NCBI RefSeq assembly: GCF_009733865.1
Contig: NZ_WOFB01000001.1
Location: forward strand, 340,504 to 404,503
Direction: 5' to 3'
From: Oceanobacillus salinisoli
GTDB taxonomy: Bacteria; Bacillota; Bacilli; Bacillales; Amphibacillaceae
Length of the DNA stretch: 64,000 bases
Each line of letters opens with the position of its first letter. The stretch's first letter is position 1. Under the pieces are notes generated by a model. The model was not told where the DNA came from. It saw only the letters and a program-made list of their open reading frames with translations, and ran no database searches. Made by a program: the position numbers and the translations under genes. This document shows, piece after piece, positions 8,757 through 16,997 of the stretch.

Positions 8757-8822
8757 AAATCCGGACTATGATTCAGAATTTTTCATTTAGAATTCTGAAT
8801 TCGTTCGGACTTTTCTTTTTAT
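8757..8822 (+). terminator. Terminator-like long hairpin after nrnB
   Basis: An imperfect inverted repeat of about 26 bp per arm (AAATCCGGACTATGATTCAG against TGAATTCGTTCGGACTTTTC) is followed by TTTTCTTTTT. A GAGATTGGGACAAAAATA tract leads into it. Confidence 0.65.
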
Positions 8823-8956
8823 AAGCTCTCATATCATAAAATCATTTACCTTTAATACGGATCGTTTAGCTTGTCCAAGTCTTTATTTGTTCGGGTTGTT
8901 TATAGGAGTGTATTTAAGGAAAAAATGATGACAAATGAACTTATACGGAGGCTCCT

Positions 8957-9439
8957 ATGGCAAAGGAAATTACAGGAAATCATGTAAAATTTGCAAAGCG
9001 AAATGTCTCGGCCGGCATATTATTTGGACTTGGCTTCGTTGCATTTATAGATGAGACGGTCTTTCATCAATTATTGCACTGGCATCATTTTTATGACCAA
9101 TCAACGACAGAGATTGGACTTGTTTCAGATGGATTATTCCATGCGTTCAGCTGGTTTGCAACAGTTGCCGGTTTATTTCTTGTTGCAGATCTTCGTCGCA
9201 GGCAGGCATTTTGGTTGAAACGATGGTGGGGAGGAATGTTGCTTGGTGGAGGGGCATTTCAACTGTATGATGGTGTGATTCAGCATAAGTTGATGAGAAT
9301 TCACGAAATTCGCTATGTCGAAAACGTTCTCATCTATGATGTAGTGTGGAATATCATAGCGGCACTTATGATTATAGCTGGTACCATCATGATTGCGAGT
9401 ACTCGCAGTCAATTAAGAGGTGTTTTCAATGGAACATAA
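8957..9439 (+). CDS. DUF2243 family membrane protein
   Basis: A 160-residue protein with four membrane helices and the DUF2243 hallmarks FGLGFVAFIDETVFHQLLHWHH-like near 24-44 and YDGVIQHKLMRIHEIRY near 104-120, rich in conserved His residues. CGGAGG lies 5 bp before the ATG. The downstream CtaG-like gene begins 11 bp before this one ends, so the pair is translationally coupled. DUF2243-CtaG pairing is frequent in bacteria and points to respiratory-chain copper or haem work, but the molecular role is unknown. Confidence 0.82.
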   Translation: MAKEITGNHVKFAKRNVSAGILFGLGFVAFIDETVFHQLLHWHHFYDQSTTEIGLVSDGLFHAFSWFATVAGLFLVADLRRRQAFWLKRWWGGMLLGGGAFQLYDGVIQHKLMRIHEIRYVENVLIYDVVWNIIAALMIIAGTIMIASTRSQLRGVFNGT

Positions 9440-10223
9440 CGATCCAAGTTTAGGAACGCCGATAGAAGTATTACTTTTGATTCTCTTTGGCTTACTGATT
9501 GTATTTTACATTTTTGCTGGTTGGAGTAGTAGCAGGAAAGAACATCTAAGAACATGGCCTATCTATAGATATATTTTATGGATATTCGGTATATTATCAG
9601 CATTGACTGCCATAATTGGGCCTCTGGCAAATCGTGCACACCATGATTTTACTGCACATATGACTGGACATCTTTTAATAGGAATGCTGGCACCGCTTTT
9701 AATGGCACTCTCAGCACCATTAACTCTTTTGCTCCGTACACTTCCAGTGAAATCAGCTAAAGTGGTAACTCAGTTATTGCGAACAGTCTTTATAAAGAGG
9801 ATAACCCATCCTATTGTTGCCTCTATTTTAAATATTGGTGGACTTTGGGTGCTGTATACCACTGATTTATTTGCCTTCATGCATAACAATATCTTATTGT
9901 TTTTATTCATTCATTTTCACGTGTTTATGGCCGGGTATGTGTTTACTATTGCTATGATTTATGTGGATCCAGTTGCGCATCGATATAGTTACATTTTTAG
10001 ATCAGTAGTGCTCATCCTCGCTCTTTCCGGTCATGCGATGTTATCTAAATACATATATGCTAATCCTCCTTTAGGTGTTTTGCAGGAACAGGCGGAAACG
10101 GGAGCAATGATAATGTATTACGGGGGAGATTGCATTGACGTAATCCTGATTTTTATTCTTTGCTATCAGTGGTATATATCCACAAAACCTCGTGAAAGTT
10201 TCAAATGGAATCCTTCTGCCTAA
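9429..10223 (+). CDS. CtaG-family (caa3 oxidase assembly-type) membrane protein
   Basis: A 264-residue protein with about seven membrane segments and the caa3_CtaG pattern: AHHDFTAHMTGHLLIGMLAPLLMALSAP-like near 75-100, FIHFHVFMAGYVFT near 160-175, and YGGD near the C-terminus. The His residues are thought to contribute to copper delivery to cytochrome c oxidase. The ATG at 9429 is preferred to the GTG at 9420, since AGAGGTG lies 6 bp before it. It overlaps the DUF2243 gene by 11 bp. No cytochrome oxidase subunits lie in the window, so its partner enzyme is elsewhere. Confidence 0.85.
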   Translation: MEHNDPSLGTPIEVLLLILFGLLIVFYIFAGWSSSRKEHLRTWPIYRYILWIFGILSALTAIIGPLANRAHHDFTAHMTGHLLIGMLAPLLMALSAPLTLLLRTLPVKSAKVVTQLLRTVFIKRITHPIVASILNIGGLWVLYTTDLFAFMHNNILLFLFIHFHVFMAGYVFTIAMIYVDPVAHRYSYIFRSVVLILALSGHAMLSKYIYANPPLGVLQEQAETGAMIMYYGGDCIDVILIFILCYQWYISTKPRESFKWNPSA

Positions 10224-10304
10224 TAGGGCATGGTCAGGGTATGGTAAAAAGATTTAACTAGTGATACGTTTATAGCAGTAATAAAACGTACTGGAGGGGA
10301 TACG

Positions 10305-10466
10305 ATGTTTTGGTTATATATTATTATACCGATTGCCATTATCGGAGGCATTGCAGTTTATTTTGAGAAAAAGTCGGGGATGACCCCACCGGATGAAAAT
10401 AAACAAAAGGATCATTTAGTTCAGGTATTGAATCAGAATGAAAAAAATATGAGGGGACCAAAATAA
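10305..10466 (+). CDS. Small single-pass membrane protein (53 residues)
   Basis: This ORF has CTGGAGGGGAT 4-5 bp before its ATG. It encodes a single N-terminal membrane helix (FWLYIIIPIAIIGGIAVYF, 2-20) and a short charged cytosolic tail ending NEKNMRGPK. It lies 81 bp after the CtaG gene on the same strand and could be the third member of that unit. I do not recognise a family. The strong ribosome site supports translation. Confidence 0.6.
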   Translation: MFWLYIIIPIAIIGGIAVYFEKKSGMTPPDENKQKDHLVQVLNQNEKNMRGPK

Positions 10467-10537
10467 TCTTTGGATTTTGTAAATGGAGTTAGAATAGAGA
10501 GTCTAGAGACCAAAATTATGTGTTGGGAAAAAAGGAA

Positions 10538-10577
10538 GGCGCAAGCTTATAGTTACTGTAAGCAGCGCCTGTTTTTG
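10538..10577. terminator. Hairpin terminator between small ORF and yndM paralogue 2
   Basis: GGCGC/GCGCC arms enclose a partly paired GCTTAT/GTAAGC segment, followed by TGTTTTT on the plus strand. It can serve the plus-strand gene and possibly the convergent minus-strand gene. Confidence 0.65.
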
Positions 10578-10590
10578 ATGTGGTCATCGG

Positions 10591-11049
10591 TTAATGACGT
10601 TTTCGATTTTTCTTTCTAATATAATCGACATCTTCCTCTTCGGAAAATTCCGTTTGTAAACGCCTATCGGAAAACGTGTATGTGTCGCGGCGATCTTCCT
10701 CTTTTTTTAATACTTTTTCATTCATATAAATGTGGAATAAAGCTTCACTAATCGCTATAAAAAATGCACAAAAGGCAGAAACAGTTGCGATTGGTGTGGC
10801 TCCATAGATGAAAATAGCGGAAAGTATCCAAATCGCGGCAAACGCTAAACCAAAGTCAGCAATGGTTGCTATTAAATTGCCGTACCTTGGCAGAATGATT
10901 AGATCGCCAATTACATAAGCAGTACCGGTTACAAGCAAACTGATAAATAGAATTTCCATTAATGTTGCTGTTTCAAAAATGGTTAGCAGTGAGTACAGTA
11001 TTACCGCTGTAATAAGAAATTTAATACCTAATGCTTTTACGTGTCTCAT
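10591..11049 (-). CDS. YndM family (DUF2512) membrane protein, paralogue 2
   Basis: A 152-residue homologue of the gene at 6881, with four membrane helices, LPRYGNLIATIADFGLAFAA and EALFHIYMNEKVLK, and a longer charged tail carrying QTEFSEEEDV. The two copies are only 3.7 kb apart on the same strand, suggesting an old duplication with the DUF2243-CtaG block between them. Ribosome site is AGGATA-like and weaker than in copy 1. Function unknown. Confidence 0.82.
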   Translation of the reverse strand: MRHVKALGIKFLITAVILYSLLTIFETATLMEILFISLLVTGTAYVIGDLIILPRYGNLIATIADFGLAFAAIWILSAIFIYGATPIATVSAFCAFFIAISEALFHIYMNEKVLKKEEDRRDTYTFSDRRLQTEFSEEEDVDYIRKKNRKRH

Positions 11050-11121
11050 ATCATGTATCCTTTCTTAAACATATCTGCATATAGTATTTGAGAATTTATA
11101 AAGAATATACAGCCTTTTCCA

Positions 11122-11151
11122 TTCGACAAATTTCGGGAAGTGACAGGCACC
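11122..11151 (+). repeat. Family A repeat, copy 3
   Basis: Full-length TTCGACAAATTTCGGGAAG plus TGACAGGCACC, lying between the divergent yndM paralogue 2 and the yetF-like gene. Confidence 0.85.
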
Positions 11152-11222
11152 AAAGGTTAATACATACATTTTTTGGAAATAATGTAGGCTGTAATTGTAA
11201 TACATAGTAGAGGTGTGTGGGA

Positions 11223-11897
11223 ATGTTTGATTTAACAATTGAACTTGTTATTGGTTTCATTCTGCTCTTTTTAATTGTAACGTTTGTCGGAAAGCCTATC
11301 ATTAACCAGATTTCTCCGTTTACATTTATTGCAGCGATTGTTTTAAGTGAAATTCTGGGTAATGCCATATATGAACCAAAAGTCGGTGTCTTTTATATCA
11401 TTTATGCCATGTTATTATGGGGTGGGCTACTATTTTTAGTGGAATATATTGGGCAAAAGTCTCTATTTTTCCGTCGTATTTCTGAGGGTAAACCAGATGC
11501 ACTTATTGAAAATGGGAAGATTAACCGGGATGCTTTAAAGAAAAATAGAATGACGATAAATCAGCTGCAAAGCTTGCTCAGACAGAGTGAAATATTTTCA
11601 GTGCGGGAAGTTGCTTTTTGCTACTTGGAATCAAATGGTGCAATTAGCGTCTTGAAAAAGTCTAAGTATCAAAAAACAGCACAAGAGGATTTCAATATGC
11701 CGAAAAAGCCTGTTTATGTACCCGTAACACTTATTCGTGATGGAGAAGTGCTATGGGATGAGATGAAGGATATGGGATTTGATGAGAAATGGTTAAAAGC
11801 AGAACTTCAATCACACGGTATTACAAATAATCATTACAATAATATTCTGATAGCTGAATGGCTAAACGGGGAAGGTCTTTTTGTGCAAACATACTAA
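11223..11897 (+). CDS. YetF/YdfS-type DUF421 membrane protein
   Basis: A 224-residue protein with three N-terminal membrane helices (about 1-85) and a soluble C-terminal DUF421 half with GKPDALIENGKINRDALKKNRMT-like sequence near 100-125 and LLRQSEIFSVREVAFCYLESNG near 130-150. This is the YetF layout. The ATG at 11223 has AGGTG at 7 bp; an in-frame GTG at 11217 is too close to it. YetF-like proteins are implicated in sporulation or membrane physiology in Bacilli, without a defined activity. Confidence 0.82.
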   Translation: MFDLTIELVIGFILLFLIVTFVGKPIINQISPFTFIAAIVLSEILGNAIYEPKVGVFYIIYAMLLWGGLLFLVEYIGQKSLFFRRISEGKPDALIENGKINRDALKKNRMTINQLQSLLRQSEIFSVREVAFCYLESNGAISVLKKSKYQKTAQEDFNMPKKPVYVPVTLIRDGEVLWDEMKDMGFDEKWLKAELQSHGITNNHYNNILIAEWLNGEGLFVQTY

Positions 11898-11908
11898 CTT
11901 GAGATGAT

Positions 11909-11945
11909 TTGTTCATCAAACAATCAGTGGGGAGAAAATCACTCA
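11909..11945 (+). repeat. Family C repeat fragment
   Basis: ATCAAACAATCAGTGGGGAG matches the left hairpin arm seen at 39966 and 30041. The complementary CCCC arm is reduced to ATCACTCAT. Confidence 0.5.
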
Positions 11946-12032
11946 TTTTAAAAAAAAAAATATAGGTGTACGTACTCTATTTTTTAATTTTTGAATAATA
12001 TGAAAACGAAAATATGTTAATGGAGGTAAATT

Positions 12033-12299
12033 ATGCATAGTCAATTTTTTAATCAAGAAGAGCCGTTTTCAACTCAAAGTGAACAAAGCCAAGTGGAAAC
12101 AACGAATGAAGGATATGAAAATCAATTATCTGATCAGAGATTTGGTCCAGCAGGATATGGGTATCCGAGACCGAGACCAAGACCAAGGAGACCGTTTTAT
12201 CCACCGTTTTATCCGCCATTTTATTATCCAGCGTTTCCGTTCGCTCCATATCCATTTTATGGTTATCCGTTTTTCCCTTGGTATGGCGGATTTTTCTAA
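12033..12299 (+). CDS. Pro/Tyr/Phe-rich small protein, possible spore coat component
   Basis: An 88-residue protein. The N-terminal 40 residues are polar (FSTQSEQSQVETTNEGYENQ); the rest is a low-complexity aromatic and proline region with PRPRPRPRRPFYPPFYPP and repeated PFYGYP-like units. GGAGGT lies 6 bp before the ATG and a strong terminator follows, so it is a free-standing transcription unit. Such Tyr/Pro-rich small proteins are usual in Bacillus spore coats and crusts, but this assignment is inferred from composition only. Confidence 0.6.
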   Translation: MHSQFFNQEEPFSTQSEQSQVETTNEGYENQLSDQRFGPAGYGYPRPRPRPRRPFYPPFYPPFYYPAFPFAPYPFYGYPFFPWYGGFF

Positions 12300-12318
12300 T
12301 TGGAATTCATTTTAAGCA

Positions 12319-12367
12319 GAGACTGTCTTAAAAAGGTTGTGATTGTGCCTTTTAGACAGTCTTTCTA
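12319..12367 (+). terminator. Intrinsic terminator
   Basis: Arms AGACTGTCTTAAAAAGG and CCTTTTAGACAGTCT surround a 12-nt loop and are followed by TTCTAATTT. It ends the Pro/Tyr-rich gene unit. Confidence 0.8.
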
Positions 12368-12368
12368 A

Positions 12369-12480
12369 TTTATCACGTGATTAACTGGCTGTAACATTCT
12401 CTCTTCAGGAATTCGAGAAGAATCCAAAGAATTGTAAGCGGCGGATTAGGAAAACCCGCACTGATTGAAGGTTCACTTTT
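12369..12480 (+). repeat. Family C repeat, copy 2
   Basis: TTATCACGTGATTAACTGGC at the left and CACTGATTGAAGGTTCAC at the right, as in the copy at 903-1052. Confidence 0.7.
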
Positions 12481-12489
12481 GGAACAGGT

Positions 12490-12669
12490 ATGTCTTTTGC
12501 TCAGGAAATTGCCATAAAAGAATCACTGAAGCATCCAATTGGATTAGCTACTTTAACGTTCTTTATTTGCACGTTAGGAAATATAAATTTTAGCCAAGAA
12601 GTGGTTTCGACTAGTTGGAATTTTAACGTCCAAAGTATAAGAAAACTAACACATTGGCTAAAAGACTAG
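12490..12669 (+). other. Possible gene-end remnant overrun by family D repeat
   Basis: An open frame from an ATG at 12490 gives MSFAQEIAIKESLKHPIG and LATLTFFICTLG, then continues into the family D repeat until a TAG at 12667. The first part has protein-like composition and no ribosome site, so it may be the end of a lost gene. It could also be chance. Confidence 0.25.
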
Positions 12670-12674
12670 CTTTT
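12570..12674 (+). repeat. Family D repeat, copy 2
   Basis: ACGTTAGGAAATATAAATTT then TTAGCC, followed about 40 bp later by AATTTTAACGTCCAAAGTAT and CTAACACATTGGCTAAAAG, parallel to the copy at 6731. Confidence 0.65.
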
Positions 12675-12834
12675 ATTGTACTATTATCAATTATATTGTA
12701 CTTTGGCACTTTTGGAAAAAAGTATCCAAAAGAATTCAGTACCGAGAAGCGGGTTAAATACAAAAAGAATATTAATATTATGGTTAAATGCTGAATAATA
12801 TGGAGCAAAGTATAAATAAAGGGGATGTATACAT

Positions 12835-13608
12835 TTGCTGCCAAATTATTTAGAAAGTGCTGTTTTTGAACATCAATTTTGGCTCCAAGTACTCGCAGAC
12901 CACGCTCGATTTATTCATGATTCGCTTTATCCCTCAGAAAAGGAAGACGTTGAAAAGGCCAAGTTTTTTATCGAACGTCTTGACCAGCTCCTCGCTCAAG
13001 TAAATACGATTAATGCGTCAAATGCAATCTCATTTTCAAATAGGGTAGAAGAACTTACCCAGCAATTTAGGCAATTTAAACTATCGATTATTAAACGTCA
13101 TTTGATCGGAGATATCGGTATTCATCTTTCTCCAACTTTTCTCAACCATATGGTAAACGAATTAGAAGAATATCAGCTCGTGTTAAGCTATCTTAAAAAA
13201 GGAGAAATACCACCAGTCTTTCATGAACTGCATCATCATTTAGTATGGCTCCTTGATGCTTCCGGTCATGCAGGCGCCATTGATGATCAAATGGATGCTG
13301 TAGAAAAAAGACTAAAGGAAAAGAGTGAAACATTTACTACTCATTTCGAGCAATTTTATGTGAAAGCTGTGGAATTAACGGGTTATTTAAGAACAAATAT
13401 TCAAGCATTTCCTGCATTAAAAAGGTTTAATAATGACGTTGAAATTGAATTGGGATTGTTCAAAACCTTTTTAAATGAAATAGAAGAAATGGAACTAAGT
13501 GCGGAAGTATTAGGGACATTTACTGCTCCCATGGCAGATCACATGGCAAGGGAAGAACAATATTATTTAATGAAATTAGCGGAATCACGGGAAGCCACAG
13601 GCAATTAA
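12835..13608 (+). CDS. DUF2935 family helical protein
   Basis: A 257-residue all-helical soluble protein made of two similar halves. Each has a His/Glu-rich helix pattern: FEHQFWLQVLADHARFI (10-26) and FHELHHHLVWLLDASGHAGAID (about 127-148), with MADHMAREEQYYLMKL near the C-terminus. The spacing of His and Glu is ferritin-like and suggests metal binding, as in solved DUF2935 structures, though no activity is known. The TTG start is used because AAGGGGAT lies 9 bp upstream. Confidence 0.78.
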   Translation: MLPNYLESAVFEHQFWLQVLADHARFIHDSLYPSEKEDVEKAKFFIERLDQLLAQVNTINASNAISFSNRVEELTQQFRQFKLSIIKRHLIGDIGIHLSPTFLNHMVNELEEYQLVLSYLKKGEIPPVFHELHHHLVWLLDASGHAGAIDDQMDAVEKRLKEKSETFTTHFEQFYVKAVELTGYLRTNIQAFPALKRFNNDVEIELGLFKTFLNEIEEMELSAEVLGTFTAPMADHMAREEQYYLMKLAESREATGN

Positions 13609-13725
13609 ATTCAAAAAAAATTTAAGGGAATTCTTAAGCAGAAAAGGATTGATTAAGCTCGGTATTGAAATAAATAACGAAAGAAAGTGGCAGTCAACAG
13701 CAGCATTAGAATAGGAGAGATTGGT

Positions 13726-14391
13726 TTGAAAGATATTATTGTATCTTGGAGTGGGGGAAAGGATAGTGCTTATGCAATCTATAATCTAAAGAAAAATAAC
13801 CGGTATTACATAAGGGGATTATTATCAACCACTTCAATCGAAAGTCATCGTTTACCAATCCATGAGGTGAGAAGGGAACTGTTACAGGAACAAGCAGCCT
13901 CACTCGGCATCCCTCTTTATGAATTAAGGTTACCGCAAAAGGTTGGTAACAGGGAATATGAGCAGATTGTCGGACAGCAGTTTGATGAATTTAAAAAACA
14001 AGGGATATACACGATTGCTTATGCAGATTTATTTCTGGAGGATATAAAAGCGTTTCGGAATCAGCATTTAAAACGTTCAGGGATGGAAGGGATATATCCT
14101 TTATGGAAAAAAGACACCTGGAAAGTGGCGAGAGATTTTATCTCTAAAGGTTTTTATGCCATTGTAACGACTGTGGATACGGAAAAGCTTTCTGCAGAAA
14201 TGGCAGGAATGATGTATGATGAATCGTTTATTCGCTCTCTTCCTGATTATGTTGACCCATGTGGTGAAAACGGCGAATTTCATACCTATGTGATGGATGG
14301 GCCGATTTTCAACGATCCGATTTTCGTAAAATCCGGGGAACGATTTAAAACGATGGAAGGCCGGTTTGCTCATGCAGAACTAATAAGGTAA
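13726..14391 (+). CDS. Dph6-like ATP-pyrophosphatase (diphthine-ammonia ligase family)
   Basis: A 221-residue N-type ATP pyrophosphatase with the PP-loop SWSGGKDSAYA at residues 6-16 and the family motif YPLWKKDT near 124-131, followed by VTTVDTEKL and DPCGENGEFHT. Bacteria lack diphthamide, so the substrate here is unknown; the family activates a carboxyl group with ATP and transfers an amine. The TTG at 13726 is preferred to a GTG at 13687, since GGAGAG lies 7 bp before it and the longer form would add 13 residues ahead of the conserved start. Confidence 0.82.
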   Translation: MKDIIVSWSGGKDSAYAIYNLKKNNRYYIRGLLSTTSIESHRLPIHEVRRELLQEQAASLGIPLYELRLPQKVGNREYEQIVGQQFDEFKKQGIYTIAYADLFLEDIKAFRNQHLKRSGMEGIYPLWKKDTWKVARDFISKGFYAIVTTVDTEKLSAEMAGMMYDESFIRSLPDYVDPCGENGEFHTYVMDGPIFNDPIFVKSGERFKTMEGRFAHAELIR

Positions 14392-14411
14392 ATCAAATGG
14401 GAAATAAGTTA

Positions 14412-14450
14412 CCCTGCCTCTTTATTATATAAGGCAGGGCATTTATTTTA
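14412..14450 (+). terminator. Intrinsic terminator
   Basis: CCCTGCC/GGCAGGG arms with a 14-nt AT-rich loop and a CATTTATTTTA tail, 20 bp after the Dph6-like gene. Confidence 0.75.
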
Positions 14451-14464
14451 CCAACTGAATAACT

Positions 14465-14519
14465 GGCTGTTTGACCCGCCCCATTTTAAGAATGGGAATT
14501 AGGAATCAAACAGCCAGTA
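14465..14519. repeat. Large nested inverted repeat
   Basis: Outer perfect arms AACTGGCTGTTTGA and TCAAACAGCCAGT enclose an inner CCCATT/AATGGG hairpin. There is no T-run, so it is not an obvious terminator. It sits between the convergent Dph6-like gene and the Gln-rich gene. Confidence 0.65.
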
Positions 14520-14539
14520 AATAACTATTGGTTCATTTC

Positions 14540-14578
14540 ATAATCAGTGGAGGTGGAAAGAACCTCCCGAGGTTACTT
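14540..14578 (-). repeat. Family C fragment forming a hairpin after the Gln-rich gene
   Basis: ATAATCAGTGGAGGTGGAAA with CCTCC forms GGAGGT/ACCTCC. It lies directly 3' of the minus-strand gene and may act as its terminator. Confidence 0.4.
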
Positions 14579-14803
14579 TTATTCGTAATCTTGCTGCTGT
14601 TGCTGTGTTAACAGGGCACTTTGCACTTGGCTAACCGCTGTTTGAGCTGAGGCAATCTCTGCAGTAGCTTGTTTAATTGCTTCCTGTGCCATAGTTTGGT
14701 CAGAAGCAGATTTTTCAATTGCTTGTGTTAACAGCTCCTGGGTTAATGTTACATTTGCCTTAGCCTGATTTAATTGGTTTACGTCAATTTGCTGCTGTGT
14801 CAT
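14579..14803 (-). CDS. Small Gln/Ala-rich helical protein
   Basis: A 74-residue polar protein predicted to be almost wholly helical, with a Thr/Ala/Gln-rich heptad-like pattern (QLNQAKANVTLTQELL) and a QQQQQDYE C-terminus. AGGAGAG lies 8 bp before the ATG. No signal peptide, membrane segment or known motif. A small soluble spore or coat-associated protein is possible but unproven. Confidence 0.55.
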   Translation of the reverse strand: MTQQQIDVNQLNQAKANVTLTQELLTQAIEKSASDQTMAQEAIKQATAEIASAQTAVSQVQSALLTQQQQQDYE

Positions 14804-14896
14804 CTTGATCTCTCCTTTGTAATATATTTGACATGAATATCATTTGCCCATTTCAAGATTTTATTAGCTCATTTCCAGTACCAAGTTTTACTAACG

Positions 14897-15991
14897 TTAG
14901 GTAATCATACCGTCAATAAGATTAGCGATATCTTTTTTTTCAATGCTATTATGGAAAAAGTCTAAACGATTATTATCTTCTCTTAGTTTTGAAACAAGCT
15001 GATCCTCAATATTGGTTGATGAATTCCAATCTGTTAAGTGGAAAACAAGTCCCTGACTTTTTAAATAATGTAGGTTGAATTCCTCTTGTCCAGGTAATGC
15101 TTCATACACAAAGATTGGGAGTCTTTTCCATAGGCACTCTGTAATGGTAACTCCTCCAGGCTTGGTAATGATAGCATCTGCGCTGTCATATAATTGATTC
15201 ATCTCCTCTTTGGAACTAAGATAGGGGATCGCCTTTACTTCAGGGTGGTGGAGATGCCGGATTTTTCGGTATAATACTTGATTTTTCCCGCAAAGTACAT
15301 AATAAGTGATAGCACCGGACGGTTGTAATGAATGAAGTAATTTTTCTATGGAACCTGCGCCCATATTTCCTCCGCTAATTAGGACGGTTAATTTTTCATT
15401 CTTCTTTTGTTTCTCCGATGGTTGTTTAAAGATAGGATGTACTGGAATACCGGTAACAAAAATGCTGTTTTCAGGAATTCCTCTTTCCATCAATTCCTGT
15501 TTTATGTGTATACTAGGAACAAAATGATAGTCAATATGTTGGATTCCCCATAAATCATTCACAAAATAATCGGTATACACATTGACAACGATACCTGACC
15601 ATTTTTGCTTATCCTTTAATCGGCTTAAAAGATAAGAAGGAAGCGCATGTGTGCAAATAACCAAATGGGGGTCCCGCTCTTTGAGAACATGCAGCATTTT
15701 TTTTAGAAACAAACGATCATAGAGTTGATAATTTTTACTTTTTGATTCTTTTACGACAACATATTTGTAAAGCTGACTATAAATATTAGGAGCTTTATGG
15801 ATGGATTGTAAATAGATGGAAGAAATAAATGCCTCCAACTTGCCAAAGCAATGGGATAGTATTTCAAGTTTGTCATAATGAAATTCCTCAGATATTTCCG
15901 TAGAATATTCCAGCTGATTTTTTATACTGTCTGCTACGTGATGATGTCCAGACGGTATTTGTAATAAGGGCATAAATAATAGTCGGATCAC
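14897..15991 (-). CDS. MurG/UgtP-like (MGDG synthase family) glycosyltransferase
   Basis: A 364-residue GT28-like enzyme. The N-terminal acceptor domain starts LLFMPLLQIPSGHHHVADSI, matching the GGGH-like lipid-acceptor loop of MGDG synthases and UgtP; the C-terminal nucleotide-sugar domain has LISGGNMGAGSIEKLL near 215-230 and ADAIITKPGGVTITECL near 287-303. Such enzymes move a sugar to diacylglycerol or another lipid at the inner membrane face. The GTG at 15991 is chosen: AAAGGAGGG stands 6 bp upstream, while the in-frame ATG at 16039 has a weak site. It is divergent from the ykoP-like gene, echoing the ykoN/ykoP/ykoQ grouping of B. subtilis. Confidence 0.8.
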   Translation of the reverse strand: MIRLLFMPLLQIPSGHHHVADSIKNQLEYSTEISEEFHYDKLEILSHCFGKLEAFISSIYLQSIHKAPNIYSQLYKYVVVKESKSKNYQLYDRLFLKKMLHVLKERDPHLVICTHALPSYLLSRLKDKQKWSGIVVNVYTDYFVNDLWGIQHIDYHFVPSIHIKQELMERGIPENSIFVTGIPVHPIFKQPSEKQKKNEKLTVLISGGNMGAGSIEKLLHSLQPSGAITYYVLCGKNQVLYRKIRHLHHPEVKAIPYLSSKEEMNQLYDSADAIITKPGGVTITECLWKRLPIFVYEALPGQEEFNLHYLKSQGLVFHLTDWNSSTNIEDQLVSKLREDNNRLDFFHNSIEKKDIANLIDGMIT

Positions 15992-16181
15992 GATTATCCC
16001 TCCTTTTGTCATTAGTTTGTCAGGGAAATGACGATTCATTCTTCTCTTGTAAAATTTCTGTAATAGTATCCGTAAACTAACCCAAAATAAAAATGTAATT
16101 TAACGTTTAGCGACCATTCCGTTTGGGGGAAGGGCTTCACACGGAATGCGTTTCATTTTATTGGTAAGGGGTACGATCAAA

Positions 16182-16739
16182 ATGGATATTAGGAAAAATT
16201 GTTTACAAGTATGGAGTATATGGGATCCGATTTATTATTCTTTAACACGGCTGGAGTATGTCGAAAATGAATGGGGCACACGTACCGTTATGCGTGTAAG
16301 GTTAACGAAGTACAAGGGAAGAAATATAAAGTTAATGGATGGGACAGTCATTCATAAAAATGATATACTTTTAAAAATTCATCTGCATAATGTCAAGTTA
16401 TTGCAGGAAGTTCAGAACTACGATAGTGAAATAAGAAGAGCATTAAAAATTTATAAAATTGTGGAGGAATCTCTTCCTTCCCTGGTCCATTACATTCAAA
16501 TACATGGTTACACAGATAAAATTAAAGGACTGATTGGTATTACGACACTACACAAAGGCTGTCAAAAACTAGGCTTTGAAGTGTATCCCTTTCGCAACAA
16601 ATATTACAAATGGTTTAAGCAATTTGCCTTATTGCCAATTCATCTTATCGCTACCGAAAATTTCAAAAGAGAAATTCCAACCCCGATGTATCTTATGATG
16701 TCAAAGAATGACCTATTTAAAAAATACCATGTGAAATAA
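16182..16739 (+). CDS. ykoP: YkoP-like protein of unknown function
   Basis: A 185-residue basic protein starting MDIRKNCLQVWSIWDPIYY, with HKNDILLKIHLHN mid-protein and a conserved-looking YPFRNKYYKWFKQFALLPIHLI. It resembles YkoP in length and in its place next to a YkoQ-type phosphoesterase and a YkoN-type glycosyltransferase. AAGGGGT lies 10 bp before the ATG at 16182; an upstream ATG at 16146 would add 12 residues and is less likely. A perfect hairpin terminator follows. Function unknown; context suggests cell-envelope lipid work. Confidence 0.6.
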   Translation: MDIRKNCLQVWSIWDPIYYSLTRLEYVENEWGTRTVMRVRLTKYKGRNIKLMDGTVIHKNDILLKIHLHNVKLLQEVQNYDSEIRRALKIYKIVEESLPSLVHYIQIHGYTDKIKGLIGITTLHKGCQKLGFEVYPFRNKYYKWFKQFALLPIHLIATENFKREIPTPMYLMMSKNDLFKKYHVK

Positions 16740-16777
16740 TAATAAAGACCACCATGATGGATGGTCTTTATTATTTG
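16738..16777. terminator. Intrinsic terminator (bidirectional)
   Basis: AATAATAAAGACCA and TGGTCTTTATTATT arms around a short CCACCATGATGG core, with T/A-rich tails on both strands. Confidence 0.8.
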
Positions 16778-16997
16778 TGTTTAACAAATTTAAAATTTCG
16801 TCCAAACTCGGTCTTGATTGGAGTTTTCCGGAAATTTTTATCTCTTTTTCGATATAATCGAATTTTATTTCCAATCCAGCCCGCCTCCATCATGGAAAAA
16901 ACAGGATAAAAGGGAAAGAATTTGAACGTATATCCATATATTACAACTAAAAAAAGCTGCCGTTCTCCTTTATAATGGACGAAGAGGAGGCGATTTA

